From: Oscillospiraceae bacterium
GTDB taxonomy: Bacteria > Bacillota > Clostridia > Oscillospirales > Ruminococcaceae
DNA length: 7,438 bases
Assembly (NCBI GenBank): GCA_030527085.1
Contig: JAUNBN010000061.1
Location: 1 to 7,438, forward strand
Reading direction: 5' to 3'
Part shown: in pieces, positions 1 to 5,603 of the stretch
How the letters are laid out: each line of letters begins with the position of its first letter
How positions within the stretch are numbered: the first letter of the stretch is position 1
The notes under the pieces: generated by a model
The model's input: only the letters and a program-made list of their open reading frames with translations
Database searches by the model: none
What the model was told of the DNA's origin: nothing
Translations under genes and position numbers: made by a program

Positions 1-27
1 TATTCCCCCGCCGGAGGCGGGGGAATA
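1..27 (-). terminator. Hairpin downstream of modA, probable intrinsic terminator
   Basis: A perfect 12-bp inverted repeat (TATTCCCCCGCC at 1-12, GGCGGGGGAATA at 16-27) encloses a 3-base loop. It lies about 70 bases past the modA stop codon, so it would fold at the 3' end of the modA transcript. The bases that would form a U-tract on the minus strand lie outside the window, so terminator function cannot be confirmed. On the plus strand no T-run follows. It may also serve a converging gene to the left. Confidence 0.6.
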
Positions 28-98
28 CAGTCTCAAATACCCGCGTTTGGAGCACTCCCAAATAAAGCGCCCGCCCAATCGTTTTTTTTGAAGCTGAA

Positions 99-950
99 TC
101 AGGCCACGGGGGTGAAGCCCACCTCTTCGAAAACGGCGTCGGCCGCGTCGCTCGTGAGGTAATCTAAGAAGGCCTGCGCCGCCTCGGGATTCTTCGAGAC
201 GTTCATCACGGCGGCGGGATAGATTACCTGCCCGCACATCTCAGCGGTTGCCGTATCGACGACTGTGAGTCCGGCGGAGAAGGCGTCGGTCTGGTAGATT
301 ATTCCGCAGTCAACCGTGGCCTCGGAGACCTGGGTGGTGACCTCCTTGACGTTGGAGCCGTAGGTTATGCTGCCGGCGGAGGCCAGCGCCTCCTCGTCCA
401 GCTCGTAGTAGGCGAGTATCTTCTGGGTGTACTGCCCGACGGGAACGTCCGAGTTGCCCATGGCGAGCATTATCGTTCCGGCCTCAAGGCCGCTCACCAT
501 ATCGTCGTAGGAGTTGATATTTGCGGGATTGCCCTCGGGAACGGCCAGCGCCACCTTGTTTTCAAGGATATTGAAGCGCGTGTCGGAGAGGACGAAGTCC
601 AGCCCCTCGGTGTTTACGTCCGCGGAGGCGGTGATGTCCAGCTCGTTCATCTGCTTCTGGCCCGCGGAGATGAAGATATCGCAGTCCGCGCCCTCCTGTA
701 TCTGGGTCTTGAGGGTGCCCGAGGAGTCGAAGTTGAACACGATGGTGACGCCGTCGTTTTCGGCCATGTACATGCTGCCGAGCTCGGTCAGCGTCTCGGT
801 CATGGACGCGGCGCCGAAGACGATCAGCTCTACGGGCTCGGCGGTCTGGCTCTCTTCGGCGGGATCTTCGGCCGGGGCGCTCGAGGCGCAGCCCGCAAAG
901 AGGCCAAGCGCGAGGAGAAGGGCGGTGAGCAGTGCGGTGGCTTTTTTCAT
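99..950 (-). CDS. modA: Molybdate/tungstate ABC transporter substrate-binding lipoprotein (ModA family)
   Basis: This is the extracytoplasmic binding protein that captures molybdate or tungstate and passes it to a ModBC-type permease. The 283-residue product starts MKKATALL, with a basic N-terminus, a hydrophobic stretch and a lipobox (FAGC, Cys21) that predicts a membrane-anchored lipoprotein. An acidic/Ser/Ala linker follows (about 22-40). The mature domain then shows ModA hallmarks: VFGAASMTE (44-52) and FNFDSSGTL (72-80), whose Ala/Ser residues bind the oxyanion in this family, and DIFISAG (91-97). The length suits the family. A TTG 15 bases upstream is in frame, but it overlaps the Shine-Dalgarno sequence. 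The ATG at 950 sits 8 bases after GGAGG (959-963), so I chose it. No modB or modC is visible in the window, and hairpins flank the gene, so it may be transcribed alone. Whether it prefers molybdate or tungstate cannot be decided from sequence. The leader is probably attenuator-controlled. Confidence 0.93.
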   Translation of the reverse strand: MKKATALLTALLLALGLFAGCASSAPAEDPAEESQTAEPVELIVFGAASMTETLTELGSMYMAENDGVTIVFNFDSSGTLKTQIQEGADCDIFISAGQKQMNELDITASADVNTEGLDFVLSDTRFNILENKVALAVPEGNPANINSYDDMVSGLEAGTIMLAMGNSDVPVGQYTQKILAYYELDEEALASAGSITYGSNVKEVTTQVSEATVDCGIIYQTDAFSAGLTVVDTATAEMCGQVIYPAAVMNVSKNPEAAQAFLDYLTSDAADAVFEEVGFTPVA

Positions 951-963
951 TCTTTTTTCCTCC

Positions 964-999
964 AAAAATAAAAGTATCCGTCTTCTTTAAGACGGATAC
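964..999 (-). terminator. Leader terminator (attenuator) in front of modA
   Basis: On the minus strand an 11-bp perfect stem (GTATCCGTCTT at 999-989, AAGACGGATAC at 984-974) with a 4-base loop is followed at once by TTTTATTTTT (973-964). The modA ribosome binding site GGAGG (963-959) comes next. A full intrinsic terminator between promoter and RBS is the mark of transcription attenuation. The opposite strand has no T-run after the stem, so it works in the modA direction. Its 5' arm can pair instead with an upstream segment (TCCGTCT at 996-990 with AGACGGA at 1051-1045), giving a candidate antiterminator. Confidence 0.88.
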
Positions 1000-1047
1000 G
1001 CACAGCAAGCCCCGCTGCTCGCGGTTTAAGGCTCATATTTGCACTCC

Positions 1048-1167
1048 GTCTCCTTTTCAATCAGGAAGGCCGCTCCGTTTCCAAAACGACCCTGCGCCGC
1101 AGGCAAAGACCTTGCGGCATCGGCCCCGGTTCCCTAGCTGTCGCCTTAGGAAAGGGGGCTCGAAGAC
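1048..1167 (-). ncRNA. Structured modA leader, candidate riboswitch aptamer (class uncertain, perhaps Moco/Tuco)
   Basis: The segment starts near the expected transcript 5' end and folds on paper into a closed domain of about 120 nt. P1 pairs GTCTTC (1167-1162) with GGAGAC (1053-1048). Hairpin A pairs GCCCC (1159-1155) with GGGGC (1127-1123), then TTTCCTA (1153-1147) with TAGGGAA (1136-1130), around a 10-nt loop. Hairpin B pairs GCCGCA (1118-1113) with TGCGGC (1101-1096), plus two inner G-C pairs. The AGAC at 1051-1048 belongs both to P1 and to the antiterminator (1051-1045 with 996-990). Stabilising P1 would therefore favour the terminator and switch modA off. These pairings are seen in the sequence; ligand binding is inferred. 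Size, CGAGCC after P1 and control of a molybdate gene make the molybdenum/tungsten cofactor class plausible. I could not verify its consensus, and parts resemble other riboswitch families. Confidence 0.62.
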
Positions 1168-1173
1168 ATACAA

Positions 1174-1202
1174 ATAATACACAATTTTGGCAATATGGTC
1201 AA
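1174..1202 (-). promoter_or_regulatory. Sigma-70-type promoter for modA
   Basis: On the minus strand TTGACC (1202-1197) and TATTAT (1179-1174) are separated by exactly 17 bp, with one mismatch to consensus in each box. Transcription would start near 1167-1169, exactly where the P1 stem of the leader RNA begins. That agreement supports both calls. The start is about 217-219 bases upstream of the modA ATG. Confidence 0.75.
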
Positions 1203-1297
1203 GCTTTTTATTATATAGTGCTGTATTCGCGCCAATCTGCGCGGCTTTAGCCGATTTGAGAAGATCCCTGTTTTCGCCGGACTCCCCCGCCGTTGTC

Positions 1298-2011
1298 TCA
1301 GCCGCGCTTCGCCTGTCTGCGCCGCCTCAGCTCCTCGATTTTCTTAAGCTCCAGCGCGTCGAACTCCGCGCCGTCGCCGTCATTTGCGAGGAAGCTCTCC
1401 CTTAAAAAGGCGGCTGCCTGCATTTTCACCCGTGAGAGCTCGGGGTTGTAGAGCTTTACAAAGGCCGTAAGCGCCGCGGCGCACTCTATGAGATCTCCCT
1501 GCGCGCACTCCTCGAAGTCCAAGCCGTAAAGTATGCCGCTTTGAGGATTGTAAATAAAGTTATTGAGATTCACGTCGAGCATTATCATTCGAGTGGCCGT
1601 AAAAAAATTCTTTAGCCAGCGCGCGAGCGCGCACCAAATCTCAAAGTCGGCCTCGCCGCGGCTCTCCTGCTCCTCGAGCGCCTCGAGCAGCGTTGCGCCC
1701 TCTATATAACTGAGCCAGAGCACATTTTCCCCGACGCCCAAAAGCCTTGGAGCCGCAAGGCTAGTTTCGCGCAGCAAAAGATAGACCTCGCGCTCGCGCT
1801 CAAAGGCCGCGCGGCTCGTGAAGCTCTTTTTCACCAGCAGACCGCTCTCGCTTCGGTACAGCGAGGCTCTGTTTTTGCGGCTTTTGAAGGAGCGCAGCTC
1901 TATTGTGTTTTCTCCCACATCCATAAGCAGCCTTAGTTTGTGAGCGGCCCGATTGCGAGTGCTTTCGCTTATCTCAGGCCGCTGCCTTAGGTGACTTGAG
2001 CGCCGTCTCAA
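1298..2011 (-). CDS. Small kinase-fold protein (Kdo/RIO/APH-like), function unknown
   Basis: The product is 237 residues and looks like a compact protein-kinase-like phosphotransferase. A candidate nucleotide-binding Lys lies in GLLVKKSF (57-64) and a candidate helix Glu in FEREREVYLLL (70-80). A hinge-like LSYIEG follows (100-105). The catalytic-loop-like MLDVNLNNFIY (144-154) has Asp146 and Asn151, and LDFEE (164-168) supplies a metal-binding-type Asp165. The usual His before the catalytic Asp is absent (Leu145). The C-terminus is rich in charged residues (ELKKIEELRRRRQAKRG). The start used here is TTG, overlapping the stop of the upstream gene by four bases (TTGA), which suggests translational coupling. 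A later ATG (1922-1924, residue 30) behind AAGG is a fair alternative and would keep the whole kinase core. Fold assignment is moderately sure. Substrate is unknown, and a pseudokinase is possible. No clear terminator separates it from the modA promoter. Confidence 0.72.
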   Translation of the reverse strand: MRRRSSHLRQRPEISESTRNRAAHKLRLLMDVGENTIELRSFKSRKNRASLYRSESGLLVKKSFTSRAAFEREREVYLLLRETSLAAPRLLGVGENVLWLSYIEGATLLEALEEQESRGEADFEIWCALARWLKNFFTATRMIMLDVNLNNFIYNPQSGILYGLDFEECAQGDLIECAAALTAFVKLYNPELSRVKMQAAAFLRESFLANDGDGAEFDALELKKIEELRRRRQAKRG

Positions 2012-2556
2012 TCCCAGCCGGGGTCGTCCAGGCGGTCGCTCTTGTCTATAGCGTACCAGTAATTATAGACGACGCGGTAGTGCCGCGCTATCTCCTCGTT
2101 CTGGCAGACTATAAGAGTTCGCTTAGGCAGGCCCTGCTCGCGCTTTAAATCCATTATGGGCCGCCAGACTGCGCCCAGAACCGAGAAGAGCCGCGAGCCG
2201 TATTCCGCGGTGGGGAAGGAGGCGAAGGCCGCCGTTTCGATTTCTTTTTCCCTTACAAGCTCCAAACAGGCGCGCATCGCCTCGGCAAAGGGCAGGAGCT
2301 CCTTATTTTGGCCGTCCCCCAAAGGGACGGCCTTTCCCAATATAAGCCATTTCGCGTCGAGCCCGCCCGCCGGCAGCGCCAGCGCGCGGCCGGCCGCGCA
2401 TTCCGGCATCCGCTCAAGGCCGGCTTTTTTCATGAGCTCACCGCTCAAATCCCGCCCGCCGAGACTCACTCCCGGCAGGGCGACTATCGCGTCGGCTTTG
2501 GCGGTCAGTATATCTCCGACAAAAACCTCCGGCTTTACTATCTGCGGTTTTTCCAT
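2008..2556 (-). CDS. Divergent macro-domain-like protein
   Basis: The 182-residue product has the outline of a macro domain, the fold that binds or hydrolyses ADP-ribose derivatives. The segment VGDILTAKADAIVALPG (13-29) matches the family's first loop. A Gly-rich loop with helix follows (SLGGRDLSGELMKKAG, 31-46), then PEC (51-53), GRALALPAGGLDAKWLI (56-72) and a late FPTAEYG (114-120), the counterpart of the phosphate-binding loop. Key family residues are altered: the Asn-rich NAAN segment is ALPG here, and the usual STG is TAE. Normal ADP-ribose chemistry is therefore doubtful. I chose the ATG at 2556 because AGGAGA precedes it at good spacing. The reading frame is open back to 2616, but that start lies upstream of the predicted transcript start. 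It is the first gene of a pair with the kinase-like gene. Confidence is high that it is a gene, moderate for the fold. Confidence 0.75.
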   Translation of the reverse strand: MEKPQIVKPEVFVGDILTAKADAIVALPGVSLGGRDLSGELMKKAGLERMPECAAGRALALPAGGLDAKWLILGKAVPLGDGQNKELLPFAEAMRACLELVREKEIETAAFASFPTAEYGSRLFSVLGAVWRPIMDLKREQGLPKRTLIVCQNEEIARHYRVVYNYWYAIDKSDRLDDPGWD

Positions 2557-2587
2557 TCCCTCTCCTCGCTTCGCCCGCATTTTAGCA

Positions 2588-2616
2588 ATTATCACATAAA
2601 ACGAAGACGATTTCAA
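2588..2616 (-). promoter_or_regulatory. Promoter for the macro-domain/kinase gene pair
   Basis: On the minus strand TTGAAA (2616-2611) and GATAAT (2593-2588) are 17 bp apart, each one base from consensus. The start would fall near 2580, giving a short leader of about 25 nt before the ATG at 2556. This supports the downstream start codon for the macro-domain gene. Confidence 0.65.
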
Positions 2617-2640
2617 TGAAATTTGTCAAGTTTAAGCCTT

Positions 2641-2656
2641 TGTTGCTTATGTAACA
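2641..2656. promoter_or_regulatory. Operator-like imperfect palindrome in the divergent control region
   Basis: TGTTGC-TTAT-GTAACA pairs in five of six arm positions around a 4-bp centre. It lies in the 213-bp AT-rich gap (2557-2769) between the divergently transcribed macro-domain gene and molybdenum-hydroxylase operon, a usual place for a regulator to bind. I recognise no specific regulator family. The gap must also hold the plus-strand operon promoter, but I found no convincing -35/-10 pair for it. Confidence 0.35.
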
Positions 2657-2707
2657 TTTGTCGCGCCTGTTCGCCGTGAGCTAACGTTTTTTTTCGCTCA
2701 AATGTTA
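2652..2707. repeat. 9-bp perfect inverted repeat with 38-bp spacer
   Basis: TAACATTTG (2652-2660) recurs as its complement CAAATGTTA (2699-2707). Each copy continues with a similar inner flank (TCGCG and AGCGA read outward-in), so these may be two binding sites for one regulator facing each other. A transcript hairpin is also possible: AGCTTTTTT follows on the plus strand, though the loop is long. The spacer contains a T8 run (2687-2694). The left arm overlaps the palindrome at 2641-2656. Confidence 0.4.
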
Positions 2708-2769
2708 AGCTTTTTTCATCTGGATATGTATTTTGAATATCTGCGATATGAAGAAAGGAGTTTATGTTT

Positions 2770-3276
2770 ATGAGTGAAGACCTCAAGAGAGTCAACGTCA
2801 CCATCAACGGGAAGCTGCGCAGGTTCCTTATTGGCGACGACGACGGCTGCGTCTCGCCCTCCGAGACCCTGCTGGACACGCTGAGGTACCGCCTGGGCCT
2901 GACCGGCTCCAAGAAGAGCTGCGATCACGGGGCCTGCGGCTGCTGCACCGTCCTTATGGACGGGGAGCCCGTGGACTCATGTATGCTGCTTACGGCGGAG
3001 TGCGACGGCCGCGAGATAACGACCATAGAGGGCCTCTGCGACCCCGTGACAGGCGAACTGGGGCCGCTGCAAAAGGCCTTTGTGGACAATTCGGCCTTTC
3101 AGTGCGGCTACTGCACCCCGGGCATCATCATGTCCACCGAGGCGCTGCTGCGCAGGCAGCCCCACCCCTCCGAGAGCGAGCTCACCGAAGCCCTCTCGGG
3201 CAATTACTGCCGCTGCATAAGTCACTATCAGGTGGTGAGGACGGTAATGGAATACGTCGAGAAGGGAGGCGCTTAA
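2770..3276 (+). CDS. [2Fe-2S] subunit of a xanthine dehydrogenase-family molybdenum hydroxylase
   Basis: This small electron-transfer subunit links the molybdopterin subunit to the flavin subunit. It is 168 residues, the usual size for CoxS/HcrC-type proteins. The N-terminal plant-ferredoxin-like domain carries Cys51, Cys56, Cys59 and Cys71 (CDHGACGCC then SC). The C-terminal four-helix domain carries Cys112, Cys115, Cys147 and Cys149 (QCGYCTPG and YCRC). All eight cluster ligands of the family are therefore present, for two [2Fe-2S] clusters. The start is the second of two close ATGs: AAGGAG (2755-2760) lies 9 bases before 2770 but only 3 before 2764. It is the first gene of the operon, with the large subunit starting 4 bases after its stop. 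The sequence does not reveal the enzyme's substrate. Relatives act on purines, aromatic acyl-CoAs, nicotinate, aldehydes and CO. Confidence 0.95.
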   Translation: MSEDLKRVNVTINGKLRRFLIGDDDGCVSPSETLLDTLRYRLGLTGSKKSCDHGACGCCTVLMDGEPVDSCMLLTAECDGREITTIEGLCDPVTGELGPLQKAFVDNSAFQCGYCTPGIIMSTEALLRRQPHPSESELTEALSGNYCRCISHYQVVRTVMEYVEKGGA

Positions 3277-3280
3277 AGCT

Positions 3281-5590
3281 ATGTACGAAAAGCTTAAGGA
3301 AAAGGTTTGCGTAAGCGAGCACTCGCAGTACCGCTACATAGGCAAGCACGAGAACCGCGCCGACGGCGAGGATCTCGTCTCCGGCCGCAGGCAGTTTCTG
3401 GACGACATCTCACTGCCGGGGCTTTTGAGCGTGCGCGTGCTGCGCAGCCCCTACCCCAACGCCAACATAACAAGGATTGACGTTGAAAAGGCCAGAACCG
3501 CGCCCGGAGTAGTGGGCGTAGCGACCTATAAGGAGGCTCCGGACTGGTTCTGCGGCCTGCCCCACCACAGGCGCGTTCTGGACAGCCACGTCCGCTTCGT
3601 CGGCGACAGCGTCGCCCTCGTAGCCGCCGAGACAGAAGAGCAGGCGGACGAGGCGCTGAAGCTCATTGAGGTGGAATACGAGGAGCTGCCCTTCGTCCTC
3701 GACTGCGAGGAGGCGCTCAAGGACGGCGCGCCGCAGCTCTACGAGCAGTTCAAAAACAACGAGATAGAGAAGGTGACGCCCTTCTCCGAAATACCCTTCA
3801 ATCAGATTTTTGTAGGAGACACGGAGAAGGCCTTTAAAGAGTCGAAATACGTCGCCGAGGGGGTCTATTCCTACGAGGGACTGGCCCACCCGCTGCCGCC
3901 GGAGAGCCCCGGAGTAATAGCCCAGTGGACGAATCCGCAGGCCGTAACGGTCTGGTACAACGGCGGCGCGCCCCATCTTCAGAAATTCAATACCGAGTCC
4001 TCGATACCCGGCGTGGCGGTGCGCGTCATAGCCTCGGCCTCGGGCGGCTCCTACGGCTCCAAGCAGCTCATACCCCATCTCGTCCTGCAGGCCTGCCTCA
4101 TGGCAAAGATAACCGGCCGCCCCTGCAAGCTGCTGATGGACAGAACCGACCACCTGCTCTCCTACGAGCTGAGGCAGGGCAGCCGCATACGCGGCAAGGT
4201 GGGCATGACAGAGGAGGGCATAGTTAACGCCGTTGAGGGCATGTGGTACACCGACTCGGGCATGTCCTCCACCTACGCGCAGGCCATGACGGCCGTCGGG
4301 CTGGGCGAGTGCCAGGCCTTTTTGGGCAAGTGCAAGGACTGGGCGCTCGACACCAAGCTGGTAGCTACCAATCACAGCTCGCAGGCGCCTATTCGCGGCT
4401 TCGGAGGGCAGGAATGCAAGTCGGTGCTCGTGCCGCTCGTCTGTACGGCGATACGCGCTGCGGGCAAGGATCCCTTTGAGGTCTTCCGCGACAACTTCGT
4501 CAAGGACGGCGACAGGTATATCTGGCGCGACAACCTCTGGTGGGACGTCCGCTCCATAGACTACACCAAGGCCTGCGACGAGACCGCCCGAGTCTTCGGC
4601 TGGAAGGACAAGTGGAAGGGCTGGGAGACGCCCAGCTATGTGAGTCCCGACGGCCGCTACGCCATAGGCGTGGGCGTGGGAGTTCACGGCAACGCCGACA
4701 TCGGCGAGGACCCCACAGAGGCCATGGTCAAGCTGCACCCCTTCGGCTCCGCCACTCTCGAGCTCTGCGTGGCCGAAACGGGCGGCGCGCAGAGGCACGC
4801 CGTCCAGAAGATGGTGGCCGAGGTGCTGAACGTTCCGATAGACGGCGTTCAGGTAGTGGATCCCGACACGCACGGCACGGGCTACGACGCGGGCATGATA
4901 GGCTCGCGCGGCACGATAACGATGGGAACCTGCTCCATTCGCGCGGCCAAGGACGCCAAGCGCCAGCTGCTGCAGAGGGCCTCCGAGATGCTGAACGTGG
5001 ACGTGGACGAGCTGGACACCGCCGATTTCTTCGTATTTCACAAGCACAACAAGAAGATCTACCTGCCCTGGATAGCCGTCTTCGGCACGCCCGAAATGAC
5101 TATAACCGGCATCGGCAAGTACAAGCAGAATTTCGACAAGCCCAACTTCGCGCTCTATATGGCAGAGGTCGGAGTTAATCTCGAGACCGGCGAGGCGAAG
5201 CTCCTCAGAGCAGTGGAGGGTACGGACGTAGGGCAGATAATAGACCCGATAAACGTCAGAATGCAGGCGGAGGGCTCCTTCGGCTCCGCGGGCGCGGACA
5301 CCGGTCTCTTCGAGGAGATGGTGATGGACAAGAAGCTCGGCCGCTTCCTCACGGGCAATATGATCGACTACAAGTGGCGCACCTTCAACAACTTCCCGCG
5401 CTTCGATGCGGTCATACTCGAGAGCCTCTGGGAGACAGAGAGCTTCAAGGCCGTGGGCTTCGGCGAGATAAGCCCCTCTCCCGCCCCGGCGGCGATACTA
5501 ATGGCCGTGGGCAACGCCATAGGCTGTGAGATAAAGGACTACCCCTGCACCCCGCAGGCCATCCTTCGCGCCATGGGCAAAATAAAATAA
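3281..5590 (+). CDS. Molybdopterin-binding large subunit of a xanthine dehydrogenase-family hydroxylase
   Basis: This is the catalytic subunit that holds the molybdopterin cofactor and hydroxylates or reduces the substrate. The 769-residue length is typical of CoxL/HcrA-type separate subunits. The N-terminal hammerhead domain (about 20-145) includes VSGRRQFLDDI, LRSPYPNA and FVGDSVALVAAET. The Mo-binding region shows GGSYGSKQ (255-262), IRGFGGQE (371-378) and GSRGT (541-545). GFGEISPSP (726-734) places Glu729 where the family's catalytic Glu sits (GEPP in xanthine oxidase). GGGAGG-like GGGAGG spacing is not needed to call the start: GGGAGG at 3264-3269 precedes the ATG by about 11 bases. It lies between the [2Fe-2S] and flavin genes, giving the order small-large-flavin. 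The RGFGGQ loop is not the Cys-containing loop of aerobic CO dehydrogenase, so CO oxidation is unlikely. The true substrate is unknown; an anaerobic aromatic, heterocyclic or purine substrate is possible. Confidence 0.94.
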   Translation: MYEKLKEKVCVSEHSQYRYIGKHENRADGEDLVSGRRQFLDDISLPGLLSVRVLRSPYPNANITRIDVEKARTAPGVVGVATYKEAPDWFCGLPHHRRVLDSHVRFVGDSVALVAAETEEQADEALKLIEVEYEELPFVLDCEEALKDGAPQLYEQFKNNEIEKVTPFSEIPFNQIFVGDTEKAFKESKYVAEGVYSYEGLAHPLPPESPGVIAQWTNPQAVTVWYNGGAPHLQKFNTESSIPGVAVRVIASASGGSYGSKQLIPHLVLQACLMAKITGRPCKLLMDRTDHLLSYELRQGSRIRGKVGMTEEGIVNAVEGMWYTDSGMSSTYAQAMTAVGLGECQAFLGKCKDWALDTKLVATNHSSQAPIRGFGGQECKSVLVPLVCTAIRAAGKDPFEVFRDNFVKDGDRYIWRDNLWWDVRSIDYTKACDETARVFGWKDKWKGWETPSYVSPDGRYAIGVGVGVHGNADIGEDPTEAMVKLHPFGSATLELCVAETGGAQRHAVQKMVAEVLNVPIDGVQVVDPDTHGTGYDAGMIGSRGTITMGTCSIRAAKDAKRQLLQRASEMLNVDVDELDTADFFVFHKHNKKIYLPWIAVFGTPEMTITGIGKYKQNFDKPNFALYMAEVGVNLETGEAKLLRAVEGTDVGQIIDPINVRMQAEGSFGSAGADTGLFEEMVMDKKLGRFLTGNMIDYKWRTFNNFPRFDAVILESLWETESFKAVGFGEISPSPAPAAILMAVGNAIGCEIKDYPCTPQAILRAMGKIK

Positions 5591-5603
5591 GGAGGAGGAA
5601 GCA

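Noticed and set aside
46..62. Near-palindrome TTTGGAGCACTCCCAAA after modA
   Set aside because: It is short, with a bulged base and a tiny loop, and has no repeat elsewhere in the window. Probably chance.
514..990. Plus-strand open frame opposite modA
   Set aside because: It is the antisense of the modA coding sequence and lacks any family resemblance.
1036..1176. Extension of the leader P1 stem by TATTTG (1176-1171) pairing with CAAATA (1041-1036)
   Set aside because: The 5' strand overlaps the -10 box and lies upstream of the predicted transcript start, so it would not be in the RNA.
932..1177. Plus-strand small open frame across the modA leader
   Set aside because: It covers the structured leader, has no ribosome binding site, and the peptide is Pro/Arg/Ser-rich without motif.
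1229..1256. Small hairpin CGGCTTTAGCCG with flanking AATC/GATT between the kinase-like gene and the modA promoter
   Set aside because: The stem is only 5 bp and no U-tract follows on the minus strand, so I do not call it a terminator for the kinase-like gene.
3410..5047. Long minus-strand open frame of 545 codons opposite the large subunit gene
   Set aside because: The translation is low-complexity, rich in Ala/Val/Arg/His/Gly, with no recognisable motif. It lies opposite a certain gene, so it is a by-product of high GC codon use.
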